This document shows positions 34,756 through 43,727 of a stretch of DNA of 64,000 nt, piece after piece; position 1 is the stretch's first letter, and each line of letters starts with the position of its first letter. The DNA comes from GCA-2725625 sp964574215 (GTDB lineage: Bacteria; Pseudomonadota; Alphaproteobacteria; Rhodospirillales; UBA2165), in the NCBI GenBank assembly GCA_964574215.1, contig CAZNLR010000025.1, positions 1-64,000 of the forward strand, written 5' to 3'. Under the pieces are notes generated by a model that made no database searches, was not told the DNA's origin, and worked only from the letters and a program-made list of their open reading frames with translations. The position numbers and the translations under genes were made by a program.

Positions 34756-35928
34756 ATGGAATTCCTCGCACTTCTAACAGCCAAGCTAAGTTTTATATGG
34801 GAAATTGGCATCCCCTTTCTCATTGCTTTGACCATCTTGGTATTCGTGCATGAACTTGGTCACTATGCAGTTGCCCGTTGGGCCGGCGTTAAGGTCGAGG
34901 TCTTTTCCGTCGGATTTGGTACGGAAATTAAAGGCTGGAATGACAGCCATGGCACACGATGGAAAATAGGTGCAGTGCCATTGGGCGGCTACGTCAAGAT
35001 GTTCGGCGAGAGCGAAACAATTGGCGAGGGTGATGACGAAAGGCCGATGTCCGAGGAAGAAACAGCCGTTTCTTTTCATCACAAGTCGCTGATACAGCGG
35101 GCGGCGATTGTTTTTGCCGGACCGTTCATCAATTTCATATTTGCCATTTTCGCCTTTGCGGCTTTGTTTGCGTTCATCGGCCTTCCCCATCCTGAAACGG
35201 ATAAACCGTTGGCCGTGGTCGGGATGATTTCTTCTAACAGTGCTGCCGAAACCGCCGGGCTGAAGCCGGGTGATCAAATAGTCCGCATCGGGCGTGAAAA
35301 AATTACTTATTTTAAGGACCTCCAACGCGTTATCGGAGCCAATCCGGGAAAACTGCTTGAAATCGAAATTGTCCGGCAAGAAAAACGGATTAATTTTAAG
35401 GTGACGCCGAAGGTTAAAGAAAGAAAAGATGCATCCGGGGCAACCGTAACCTATGGGTTATTGGGCGTTACGGCTGATCCAGGCAAAGTTACCTACGAAC
35501 GGCAAAATATTTTCACGGCGCTATGGTTGGGTGTTGAGCGAACCTATGGGCTGACGTTGCGGATACTTGACTATATTGGTGATATATTTTCCGGGGCGCA
35601 ATCGGCAGAGGAATTGGGCGGCGTTCTGCGAATTGCGCAGATTTCAGGCCAAGTCGCTGAGCTTGGAATTGCCAGCTATATATCTTTTTTAGCGGTTTTG
35701 TCGGTAAATTTAGGATTAATTAATCTCTTCCCTATACCGCTGTTAGACGGTGGTCATTTAGCGTTTTATGTAATTGAAGCGGTCCGCGGCCGGCCTCTCG
35801 GAGAAAAAGCACAAGAATACGGTTTCCGATTGGGGTTGATGCTCGTGGTCGCATTATTTTTGTTTGTAACGTGGAATGACTTGGTGCATTTGAAATTTAT
35901 TTCGTTTATTTCGGGGCTTCTAACTTAA
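34756..35928 (+). CDS. rseP: RIP metalloprotease RseP (site-2 protease)
   Basis: Intramembrane zinc protease, 390 aa, that cleaves anti-sigma factors and remnant signal peptides. The active site is VFVHELGHYAVAR (His32, Glu33, His36) in the first membrane helix, and the third zinc ligand Asp331 lies in LFPIPLLDGGH. One PDZ-like domain spans about residues 145-220 (SNSAAETAGLKPGDQIVRIG); E. coli RseP has two. It precedes bamA, a conserved neighbourhood. Confidence 0.95.
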   Translation: MEFLALLTAKLSFIWEIGIPFLIALTILVFVHELGHYAVARWAGVKVEVFSVGFGTEIKGWNDSHGTRWKIGAVPLGGYVKMFGESETIGEGDDERPMSEEETAVSFHHKSLIQRAAIVFAGPFINFIFAIFAFAALFAFIGLPHPETDKPLAVVGMISSNSAAETAGLKPGDQIVRIGREKITYFKDLQRVIGANPGKLLEIEIVRQEKRINFKVTPKVKERKDASGATVTYGLLGVTADPGKVTYERQNIFTALWLGVERTYGLTLRILDYIGDIFSGAQSAEELGGVLRIAQISGQVAELGIASYISFLAVLSVNLGLINLFPIPLLDGGHLAFYVIEAVRGRPLGEKAQEYGFRLGLMLVVALFLFVTWNDLVHLKFISFISGLLT

Positions 35929-36006
35929 CCCTTTGTTTTTAGTGTTGTTTTTTGCTGGCGACTTTAGTATTTGAGTTCGGATAAATAATTTCTGGGGAGT
36001 TATCAC

Positions 36007-38280
36007 TTGTTTTGGTTCAGAGTCCTTTCTTTCTGCGCTCTACTATGGGGCGTGGGCGTTACAGCCGGATCGGCGTTCGCTCAGGATTCTGAGGTCGTTC
36101 GTGAAATCGTGGTTCAGGGTACCCACCGTATTGAGCAAAATACGGTAAAATCTTATTTGCTGCTGCAGGCCGGTGATCGTTTTGACCGCAGACGGATGGA
36201 CCAGTCGGTCAAAAGTTTGTTTGCGACAGGTCTGTTCGCGGATGTGACGGTATCCCGCCAAGGCGGTGCCATGATCGTCAAAGTCGTCGAGAACCCTGTC
36301 ATCAACCGCATCGCCTTTGAAGGAAATAAACGGGTTGAAGATTCCGAGCTAAGGCCGGAAATTACTCTACGGCCACGGGTCGTGTTCACCCGCGCCAAGG
36401 TGCAAAAAGACGTAAAGCGCATTCTCGATGTCTATCGCGTCAGTGGCAGATTTGCTGCGACGGTCGAACCGAAAGTAATTCAACTGCCGCAAAACAGGGC
36501 GGATTTGGTTTTTGAGATTGACGAAGGTCCGTTAACGTCAGTCGAGCGGATAAGCTTTATCGGTAATGTTGCCGAAAGTGACTCCGATCTTCGCTCAATC
36601 GTCCGGACCAAGGAATCGGTTTGGTACAGATTTTTATCGGCAGACGATACCTACGATCCCGATCGCCTTACGTTCGACAGGGAACTTCTACGGCGGCACT
36701 ATTTATCGGAAGGTTATGCGGATTTCCGTGTGGAATCGGCCGTAGCCGAGTTAACGCCGAGCAAAAACGCTTTTTTCATAACGTTTACGGTAAACGAAGG
36801 GCCGCGATACAAATTCGGCTCGGTCGATATCGCTGCCGGTTTAAGAGGTCTGGATGCAAAAAATCTACGTCCACTAATCGATTTTAGTCAGGGCGACTGG
36901 TATGACAATTCTTTGGTCGAAGAAGCTATTGATTTGATCGTCGACGCTGTTGGAACCAAGGGGTACGCGTTCGTCGAGGTGCGACCGAGGATCGACCGAA
37001 ATCGCAAAGAACGAGTAGTTAATCTGACCTTTGATATCCGAGAAGGTCCTCGTGTGTTTGTCGAACGGATCGATATTTCTGGCAATGTTCGAACCATCGA
37101 TAAGGTTATCCGCCGAGAATTCCAACTCATTGAGGGCGACGCGTTTAACGCCGCCAAGCTGCGGCGCTCCCGCAAACGGGTGCAGGATTTGAACTTTTTT
37201 GAAAAAGTCAAAATAGAGCGTCAGCAGGGGAGTGCCCCGGATAAAGCTGTCATAAAAGTCGACGTCGAGGAAAAATCGACCGGTTCGTTAAGTGTAGGCG
37301 TTGGTTATTCCACCGATAGCGGACCATTGGTCGATCTCGGCATTTCCGAAAGAAATCTATTGGGACGCGGCCAAAGGATCGGGCTCAAGGCATCAATCGC
37401 GGGCGAAAAAAGTCAGGGCAGTATAAGTTTTACGGAACCCTATTTCCTTGACCGGGAGATTGTTGCTGGAGTTGACGCATTTTTTACAAAGCAAGACTTT
37501 CAAGATACAAGCTCATACAACTGGGAGCAAATAGGCTTCGGTTTCAGAGCCGGTTATCCCCTTACCGATGATCTTTCCCAGGATTGGCGGTATCGCTTTG
37601 AGCATTCGGAAATTGCCGACGTGGCGTCAAACGCTTCTAGTTTGATCAAAAGCCAGGAAGGATCACGATATGTTTCTTTGGTTGGACATGTATTGTCCTA
37701 TGACTTACGTGATAGCCGCGTGAATCCGACCGAAGGCTACATCGTTAGGTTAAGCAATGATGTCGCTGGGTTGGGAGGTACGATCCGATATTTTCGCAAT
37801 CAAATGAAGGCGGCACAGTATTTTAGTCCCTTTGACGATGTCGTCCTGTCCTGGGAAGGAAGGGCTGGTCACATTCTGGGATTAGGGCAGGACATCGAAA
37901 TCGCCGACCGCTTCTTTCTTGGCGGTGATAGTTTGCGCGGATTTAAAACCGCTGGCGCCGGACCGCGCGATAAGGTTACCAAAGATTCTTTGGGCGGTGA
38001 GTGGATTTACAACGGCTCACTGCAGGCAAATTTCCCGCTTGGTTTCCCTGAAGAACTGAGAGTATCGGGAAGGTTATTCACTGACTTCGGCAGCGTTGGC
38101 GAGGTCAATCCCCGGAGCGACAATGTCTTCGATTCAGCATCAATTCGTGTGTCAGCCGGCGCCGGCCTTGGGTGGGTGTCGCCGTTTGGGCCGATTAACA
38201 TTGATTTTGGTTTTCCATTGATTAAAGAAAGTTTGGACGAAACGGAGCTTATGCGGATAAACTTCGGGACGAGGTTTTAG
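36007..38280 (+). CDS. bamA: outer membrane protein assembly factor BamA
   Basis: Central component of the BAM complex, 757 aa, outer membrane. The start appears to be TTG at 36007 with GGGGAG upstream; no ATG lies in a suitable place. The signal peptide is residues 1-25 (cleavage after AFA). Five POTRA domains follow to about residue 350, and the barrel ends in a C-terminal Phe (RINFGTRF), the usual beta-signal. The conserved barrel-loop motif is seen as the FFLGGDSLRGFKTAGAGPR segment. skp/ompH starts 3 nt after the stop. Confidence 0.96.
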   Translation: MFWFRVLSFCALLWGVGVTAGSAFAQDSEVVREIVVQGTHRIEQNTVKSYLLLQAGDRFDRRRMDQSVKSLFATGLFADVTVSRQGGAMIVKVVENPVINRIAFEGNKRVEDSELRPEITLRPRVVFTRAKVQKDVKRILDVYRVSGRFAATVEPKVIQLPQNRADLVFEIDEGPLTSVERISFIGNVAESDSDLRSIVRTKESVWYRFLSADDTYDPDRLTFDRELLRRHYLSEGYADFRVESAVAELTPSKNAFFITFTVNEGPRYKFGSVDIAAGLRGLDAKNLRPLIDFSQGDWYDNSLVEEAIDLIVDAVGTKGYAFVEVRPRIDRNRKERVVNLTFDIREGPRVFVERIDISGNVRTIDKVIRREFQLIEGDAFNAAKLRRSRKRVQDLNFFEKVKIERQQGSAPDKAVIKVDVEEKSTGSLSVGVGYSTDSGPLVDLGISERNLLGRGQRIGLKASIAGEKSQGSISFTEPYFLDREIVAGVDAFFTKQDFQDTSSYNWEQIGFGFRAGYPLTDDLSQDWRYRFEHSEIADVASNASSLIKSQEGSRYVSLVGHVLSYDLRDSRVNPTEGYIVRLSNDVAGLGGTIRYFRNQMKAAQYFSPFDDVVLSWEGRAGHILGLGQDIEIADRFFLGGDSLRGFKTAGAGPRDKVTKDSLGGEWIYNGSLQANFPLGFPEELRVSGRLFTDFGSVGEVNPRSDNVFDSASIRVSAGAGLGWVSPFGPINIDFGFPLIKESLDETELMRINFGTRF

Positions 38281-38283
38281 ACA

Positions 38284-38919
38284 ATGATAATTTTAATACG
38301 AATAATTTTTGCGACCATCGTGGTTGCATCCTTTGTATTTTTGGACACCGACGCAAATGCCCAAGAGCAGCCCGATGGCAAATTGGGCGTTCTTGATTTT
38401 CAGGCTGTAGCCAGAACGTCTTTGATGACCAAAGATATTGCCCGGCAAAAAGATACGAAACGTCGAAAATTTCGCGATGAGATTAGAAAAGAAGAACAAG
38501 CATTGCGAAAAGCAAATGATGAATTGCAAAAGCAACGCGTTATCTTGACCCAGGAAGCTTATGAAGACGAAGTCAGAAAATTCCGGCAAAAATCGGCTGC
38601 TCTGCAGAAAAAGGTTCAACAGCGTAACCAGGAATTTAATCGCATAACAGCCTTCACTGATCGTGTCTTTCAAGTGGCGCTGCAAAAGGCACTGGCCGAA
38701 GTTGCAAAAAAGGGAAATTATATATTGGTGTTAAGGCGCCGTCCCAATGTGCTGGTTCGGGCTAGATTTCTGGATATAACCGGTGCTGTCTTAAAGGTGT
38801 TAAACCGAAATAAACCCAATTATAAAATCCCGGATGACATCGAAAAAGCAATTAAAGAAGAAACTAAAAAGGCGACGGGCAAAAAACAGTCGGGTGGTAA
38901 ACCCAAATCTGGAAAGTAG
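38284..38919 (+). CDS. skp: OmpH/Skp family outer membrane chaperone
   Basis: Periplasmic holdase for outer-membrane proteins, 211 aa. An N-terminal hydrophobic signal (residues about 1-27, ending ANA) is followed by GVLDFQAVARTSLMTKDIA, then a long charged helical hairpin (about 50-135) rich in Lys, Glu and Gln that forms the Skp tentacles. The C-terminal 30 residues are very Lys-rich. It is placed between bamA and lpxD as usual. Confidence 0.93.
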   Translation: MIILIRIIFATIVVASFVFLDTDANAQEQPDGKLGVLDFQAVARTSLMTKDIARQKDTKRRKFRDEIRKEEQALRKANDELQKQRVILTQEAYEDEVRKFRQKSAALQKKVQQRNQEFNRITAFTDRVFQVALQKALAEVAKKGNYILVLRRRPNVLVRARFLDITGAVLKVLNRNKPNYKIPDDIEKAIKEETKKATGKKQSGGKPKSGK

Positions 38920-38922
38920 CCA

Positions 38923-39948
38923 ATGGCCGATCCCCGTTTCTTTAAGGTGGCGGGACCCTTCAGCCTGAGCCAATTGGCGGAGATCGCCGGCGCAGAAATC
39001 GTCGAACCCCGTGAAGCCTCTGCCGCTTCAAAAGAAAAAGAATATGCCGATGTGGCACCATTAGGAACGGCGGGACCGAACGATGTCAGTTTTGTCGACA
39101 ATCGAAAATATGTGAAAGTGTTCGAAGAAAGCGCCGCCGGCGCTGTTTTGGTTGCGCCGGACTTGGTCGATCGAGCTCCACCCAATACGACGTTATTAGT
39201 GCTGTCGGATCCCTATACCGGTTATGCCAAGGTTGCGCAGGCATATTATCCGGCTTCGGCGATTGAAGAAAATATTTCCGAACGTTCGCATATATCTTCA
39301 ACAGCGATAATCGGTAAGGGAGTTAGGGTCGAATCCGGTGTCGTCATAGAAGAAAATGCGGAAATTGGAGCTAGCTGCCAAATTGGTGCAAATACGGTGA
39401 TCGGGCCCGGTGTGGTCATTGGGAACAAATGCACAATTGGACCCAATGTGACGCTGGAGTACTGTTGTATTGGAGCCAATACGACAATTCATACCGGCGC
39501 TCGTATTGGCCAGGATGGCTTCGGGTTTGCTCCCGGTTTGATCCACACGAGGGTTCCCCAATTGGGCCGGGTAATAATCGGGAACGACGTGGTAATCGGC
39601 GCCAATACTACAATTGATCGGGGGACGGCACCTGACACGATTATCGGCGACGGGACAAAAATCGATAATCTGGTACAGATTGCGCACAATGTGGAAATCG
39701 GCAAAAATTGTCTTATTGCCGCCGAAGTCGGAATATCAGGGAGCTCAATAATTGGCGACTACGTTATGATGGGCGGACAGGTGGGAATATCCGGCCACTT
39801 AAATATCGGGGACGGCGTCAAAATTGCCGCCCAAAGCGGTGTCTCCCATGATATTAAAGCGGGAGAGACCATTGCCGGTATGCCGGCAATGAAGGCCCGT
39901 GATTTTTGGCGGGCCATGGCGAAACTAAAAAAATTATCGGTTAAGTAA
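38923..39948 (+). CDS. lpxD: UDP-3-O-(3-hydroxyacyl)glucosamine N-acyltransferase
   Basis: Third enzyme of lipid A synthesis, 341 aa. The N-terminal uridine-binding domain (about 1-105) is followed by left-handed beta-helix hexapeptide repeats ([IV]-x-x-x-x-x) with IGQDGFGFAP and the catalytic His region LVQIAHNVEIGKNC, then a C-terminal helix. GGAAAG lies upstream of ATG 38923. Confidence 0.96.
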   Translation: MADPRFFKVAGPFSLSQLAEIAGAEIVEPREASAASKEKEYADVAPLGTAGPNDVSFVDNRKYVKVFEESAAGAVLVAPDLVDRAPPNTTLLVLSDPYTGYAKVAQAYYPASAIEENISERSHISSTAIIGKGVRVESGVVIEENAEIGASCQIGANTVIGPGVVIGNKCTIGPNVTLEYCCIGANTTIHTGARIGQDGFGFAPGLIHTRVPQLGRVIIGNDVVIGANTTIDRGTAPDTIIGDGTKIDNLVQIAHNVEIGKNCLIAAEVGISGSSIIGDYVMMGGQVGISGHLNIGDGVKIAAQSGVSHDIKAGETIAGMPAMKARDFWRAMAKLKKLSVK

Positions 39949-39963
39949 GAGGAAAAAACGATT

Positions 39964-40431
39964 ATGGATTCTGAAGCTCTTGCGTCGGATGATCTGATCA
40001 TCGATATCGAGCGCATCGTCGAAATGATACCACATAGATATCCGTTCCTGATGATAGATCGGGTTTCAAATCTGGTGCCGGGTGAAAGCGCAGTCGGGTT
40101 GAAAAACGTCACCATCAACGAACCGTATTTTCAAGGCCATTTCCCGACACGACCAATAATGCCCGGCGTTATGATCGTTGAATCAATGGCGCAGACCGCA
40201 GGTGTTCTGGTTGTACATACGATGGGCGGAAATACTGAAGGCAAGCTGGTTTATTTCATGTCCATAGAAAATGCACGATTTCGAAAAACCGTGGTGCCGG
40301 GTGATTCCTTAAAAGTCCACGTCAATACCAAACAAAGCCGGGGCAACGTTTGGAAATTTGATGGCGTAGCCAAAGTCGATGATACCGTGGTGGCCGAAGC
40401 CACGTTTACAGCAATGATTGTAGACCAATGA
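39964..40431 (+). CDS. fabZ: 3-hydroxyacyl-[acyl-carrier-protein] dehydratase FabZ
   Basis: Hot-dog fold dehydratase of fatty acid elongation, 155 aa. MIPHRYPFLMIDRV is the conserved N-terminal stretch, and GHFPTRPIMPGVMIVESMAQ contains the catalytic His59 and Glu73. FabZ competes with lipid A synthesis for 3-hydroxyacyl-ACP, and its place between lpxD and lpxA fits this. It overlaps lpxA by 4 nt (ATGA). Confidence 0.97.
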   Translation: MDSEALASDDLIIDIERIVEMIPHRYPFLMIDRVSNLVPGESAVGLKNVTINEPYFQGHFPTRPIMPGVMIVESMAQTAGVLVVHTMGGNTEGKLVYFMSIENARFRKTVVPGDSLKVHVNTKQSRGNVWKFDGVAKVDDTVVAEATFTAMIVDQ

Positions 40432-41228
40432 GCCAAATACATGAAACGGCCGTCATCGAAGACGGCGCCACCATCGGCCAGGACGCAAAGATCGGTCCTT
40501 ATTGCTGCGTTGGGGTAAACTCTGTCTTGGGGGATAGCGTGGAACTGAAATCGCATGTCGTCGTTGAAGGCCATACGAAAATCGGTTCCGGCACGGTAAT
40601 ATTTCCTTTTGCTTCGGTTGGCCATCAGCCCCAGGATTTGAAGTACCATGGTGAGGTTTCCCGGCTTGAAATCGGCAGTAACAACGTTATTCGAGAACAT
40701 GTGACACTGAATCCCGGTACCGAAGGCGGAGGATTGCTGACCAAGGTCGGTGATAATTGCCTATTCATGGTGGGATCTCATGTCGCCCACGATTGTTTCA
40801 TCGGCGACAACGCTATATTGGTCAACAATGTCACGCTCGGCGGACATGTGGAGATCGGAGAATGGGCGATTGTCGGTGGAATGTCGGCGGTTCACCAATT
40901 CGTCCGCATCGGCCGCCATGCCATGATCGGCGGTATGTCGGGCGTGGAAAATGATGTCATTCCCTATGGTTCGGTCGTAGGTAACCGAGCCCATTTATCG
41001 GGACTGAATCTGGTCGGGTTGAAACGCCGTAGTTTCTCCCGCGATACCATCCATGATTTAAGGCGCGCCTATCGTCTAATTTTCGCCCAGGAAGGCACCC
41101 AGTCCGAAAGACTTGATGATGTGGCCGAACTTTTTCCTGAAATAGAACCGGTTATGGAAATCGTCAATTTCATGCGGATCGATTCCAGCCGGGCCATCTG
41201 CCAGCCGCTTTTAGAGGATGCAGCCTAA
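40428..41228 (+). CDS. lpxA: acyl-ACP--UDP-N-acetylglucosamine O-acyltransferase
   Basis: First enzyme of lipid A synthesis, 266 aa. The beta-helix is made of hexapeptide repeats from residue 4 on (IHETAVIEDGATIGQ). The catalytic His is His121 in GSHVAHDCFIG, equivalent to His125 of E. coli. The C-terminal helical part starts near residue 195 (GLNLVGLKRRSFSRD). It overlaps fabZ by 4 nt and the lpxI-lpxB fusion by 11 nt. Confidence 0.97.
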   Translation: MSQIHETAVIEDGATIGQDAKIGPYCCVGVNSVLGDSVELKSHVVVEGHTKIGSGTVIFPFASVGHQPQDLKYHGEVSRLEIGSNNVIREHVTLNPGTEGGGLLTKVGDNCLFMVGSHVAHDCFIGDNAILVNNVTLGGHVEIGEWAIVGGMSAVHQFVRIGRHAMIGGMSGVENDVIPYGSVVGNRAHLSGLNLVGLKRRSFSRDTIHDLRRAYRLIFAQEGTQSERLDDVAELFPEIEPVMEIVNFMRIDSSRAICQPLLEDAA

Positions 41229-43212
41229 ACTCGGCATTCTAGCGGGCGGAGGCGCGCTTCCCCGCCGTGTTATTGAGCATTGCCGGAAAATCGGCCGCGC
41301 CTACTTTGTTTTGGCATTACAAGGACAAGCCGAAGCGGACGCGTTCAATGATGACCCGCACAAATGGGTGCGGTTGGGATCAGCCGACGGTATTTTGGGC
41401 CGCCTGCGCGAGGCGGGCGTTCAGGAACTGGTTATGGTTGGCAGCGTCGTCAGGCCACCGCTAAAGGAACTCAGGCCGGATTTCAAGGGCCTGAAAATCC
41501 TAACGAGGATCGGCAAATCCTATTTTTCGGGTGATGATAATCTGCTGCGCGCGCTAACCAAAGAACTGGAAAGAGAAGGATTTAAAGTCGTCGGTGTCGA
41601 CGGTTTGGTCGACAACTTACTCGCGCCTCACGGGGTTTTGGGCAAAGTCGCTCCAGACCGGCAAGCTACCCACGATATCGAACTGGGAATCAGTGCAGCG
41701 TGTGATCTAGGCGCACGGGATATCGGGCAGGCGGTTGTCGTTCAAGAAAGTAAAATCATAGCTTTAGAGGATGAAAAAGGGACGGAAGATTTGATCAGGC
41801 GCAGCGCTGGATTGGGCGCATCTGGTGACGGGGGCGTGCTGGTCAAAATGAAAAAACCCATGCAGGATCGGCGAATCGATTTGCCGACCATCGGCGTCGA
41901 CACCATTAGCCAGATTATAGAGGCCGGCCTGGATGGCATCGCCATTGAGGCGGGCAACGCCCTGATCATCGACAGAGAAGATGTCATCGCCGCCGCCGAT
42001 GACGCAGGCGTATTTCTCGTCGGTGTAGAAAATCAAAAATCTGACGATAACGCCCAAACTGCCCTGGTCTACATTATCGCCGGAGAACCATCGGGTGATC
42101 GGCTTGGTGCTAGCCTCATCAGAGCTTTAAAGGAAAAATCCGGAGATCAAATTAAGTTTGCGGGTATCGGCGGGGCGGAAATGGCCAAGGAGGGGTTTGT
42201 CAGCCGGTTTCCCATGAAAGAGTTATCGTTGATGGGGGTGGCGGAAATTTTACCACATCTGCCGCGTCTCATGCGACGTATCAGAGAAACAGTTAGGGAA
42301 ATTTCACATCTTCGTCCGGCTGCCGTGGTCACCATAGATTCACCGGGCTTTACCCACCGCGTCGCCGAACGTTTGAAGGGAATAAACATTCCTCTGATCC
42401 ATTACGTTGCGCCCAGCGTTTGGGCCTGGAAGCCGTGGCGGGCCAAGAAGATTGCCGGCTATTTTGATCATTTGTTGGCCTTATTGCCGTTCGAACCGCC
42501 ATATTTCGAGAAAGAAGGATTGACGACGACCTTTGTCGGTCATCCGGTACTGGAAAGTGGCGCCGACCAAGGCGACGGCGCCGGGTTTCGCCGAAGCATG
42601 GGCATAAGTGAAGACGCTAAGGTTTTATGCGTTTTACCGGGTAGTAGGCGGGGCGAGACCAGTCGACTGTTGCCAGTCATTAGGCGTACCATAGAACTCA
42701 TGGCAATGACGGATTTGACGATAGTTCTGCCCGTCGTAGATGCTGTGAGCCGGCAAATTGAAGAAGCCGTTAAAGACTGGCCCTGCGCTGTTCATGTGAT
42801 AACCGGCGAAAAAGCAAAGTTTGACGCCTTTGCCGCCTCCGATGCGGCCTTGGCGGCTTCTGGCACGGTCGCCCTGGAACTGGCCATGGCCCGCGTGCCC
42901 AGCGTCACGATTTATAAATTCAATATTGTTACGGCGGTGTTGGCGCGGCTGCTCGTAAAGTCTAAATATGTCAATCTTATCAACATATTATTGGAAAGAG
43001 AAGCAGTGCCTGAACTGCTTTTGGAAGACTGTAAACCGGCGAGGATCGCGCCTTTACTCAGTAATCTACTAGTAGATAAATCCGTTGCCAACAGACAATT
43101 AGAATCGCTGAGTGAAGCGCTAAAGCTTTTGACACCCGCCGGGGGAATTCCCAGCGACATGGCTTCTTCAGTCATTCTTGACACCATTCAAGTGACTGCG
43201 AAATTAGAGTGA
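41218..43212 (+). CDS. lpxI-lpxB: fused UDP-2,3-diacylglucosamine pyrophosphatase LpxI and lipid-A-disaccharide synthase LpxB
   Basis: One open frame of 664 residues covers two enzymes that are usually separate. Residues 1-275 are LpxI (former DUF1009): it opens KLGILAGGGALPRRVIEHC and has the C-terminal domain with DLPTIGVDTISQIIEAGLDG and the GNALIIDREDVI region. After a short Asp/Gln linker (NQKSDDNAQT), residues 282-664 are LpxB, a GT19 family enzyme that opens LVYIIAGEPSGDRLGASLI and has PSVWAWKPWRAKKI, VGHPVLESG, and the GSRRGE phosphate loop. LpxI hydrolyses UDP-diacylglucosamine to lipid X, which LpxB condenses with a second UDP-diacylglucosamine, so the fusion joins consecutive steps. 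No internal ribosome-binding site with a start is evident at the junction (the nearest candidates are weak). A sequencing indel that merged two genes would have to remove the lpxI stop exactly. Confidence 0.92.
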   Translation: MQPKLGILAGGGALPRRVIEHCRKIGRAYFVLALQGQAEADAFNDDPHKWVRLGSADGILGRLREAGVQELVMVGSVVRPPLKELRPDFKGLKILTRIGKSYFSGDDNLLRALTKELEREGFKVVGVDGLVDNLLAPHGVLGKVAPDRQATHDIELGISAACDLGARDIGQAVVVQESKIIALEDEKGTEDLIRRSAGLGASGDGGVLVKMKKPMQDRRIDLPTIGVDTISQIIEAGLDGIAIEAGNALIIDREDVIAAADDAGVFLVGVENQKSDDNAQTALVYIIAGEPSGDRLGASLIRALKEKSGDQIKFAGIGGAEMAKEGFVSRFPMKELSLMGVAEILPHLPRLMRRIRETVREISHLRPAAVVTIDSPGFTHRVAERLKGINIPLIHYVAPSVWAWKPWRAKKIAGYFDHLLALLPFEPPYFEKEGLTTTFVGHPVLESGADQGDGAGFRRSMGISEDAKVLCVLPGSRRGETSRLLPVIRRTIELMAMTDLTIVLPVVDAVSRQIEEAVKDWPCAVHVITGEKAKFDAFAASDAALAASGTVALELAMARVPSVTIYKFNIVTAVLARLLVKSKYVNLINILLEREAVPELLLEDCKPARIAPLLSNLLVDKSVANRQLESLSEALKLLTPAGGIPSDMASSVILDTIQVTAKLE

Positions 43213-43258
43213 TAAAGTTGCGAAATCGTAAATTCCAGGAAAAGACAAAGGGAAAAAA

Positions 43259-43666
43259 ATGAACGATTTAACCGAAAATTTCAGGCTGCTGCACACTATG
43301 ATCCGAGTTAGGGATTTGGATAAATCCTTGGATTTTTACACCCGGTTATTGGGCATGACGTTGCAGCGGAAGACGGATTTTGAAACCGGACGTTTTACCT
43401 TGGCCTTTGTCGGGTACGGCGACGAAGGCTCCAACACTGTTGTCGAATTGACCCACAATTGGGATCAAGAAGAAGACTACGAGATCGGAACCGGTTTCGG
43501 TCACTTGGCCATCGCGGTTCCCGACGCCTATGCCGTCTGCGACGCCATGGAAAAGGAAGGTGTCAGTGTGCCACGGCCTGCTGGCCCGATGAAAGGCGGC
43601 ACGCGGGTAATCGCATTTGTTGAAGATCCCGACGGTTATAAAATCGAATTGGTCCAACGGGACTAA
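43259..43666 (+). CDS. gloA: lactoylglutathione lyase (glyoxalase I)
   Basis: Isomerises the methylglyoxal-glutathione adduct, 135 aa, the same length as the E. coli enzyme. Metal ligands are readable as His12, Glu63, His82 and Glu130, with spacing 51, 19 and 48 (E. coli 51, 18, 48). The GFGHLAIAV and EDPDGYKIELVQ stretches are diagnostic. AAAGGGAAAAA precedes the ATG. It ends just before a bidirectional terminator shared with gltA. Confidence 0.95.
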   Translation: MNDLTENFRLLHTMIRVRDLDKSLDFYTRLLGMTLQRKTDFETGRFTLAFVGYGDEGSNTVVELTHNWDQEEDYEIGTGFGHLAIAVPDAYAVCDAMEKEGVSVPRPAGPMKGGTRVIAFVEDPDGYKIELVQRD

Positions 43667-43682
43667 CCGGTGCCGGGAATCA

Positions 43683-43710
43683 AAAAAGGGCGGAATATTC
43701 CGCCCTTTTT
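43683..43710. terminator. bidirectional intrinsic terminator between gloA and gltA
   Basis: A perfect 28-nt palindrome: AAAAAGGGCGGAAT followed by its exact complement ATTCCGCCCTTTTT. It has a run of A on one side and T on the other, so it can end transcripts from both directions. It lies 16 nt after the gloA stop and 17 nt after the gltA stop (minus strand). Confidence 0.88.
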
Positions 43711-43727
43711 AATACCTGTCCAAGCTT

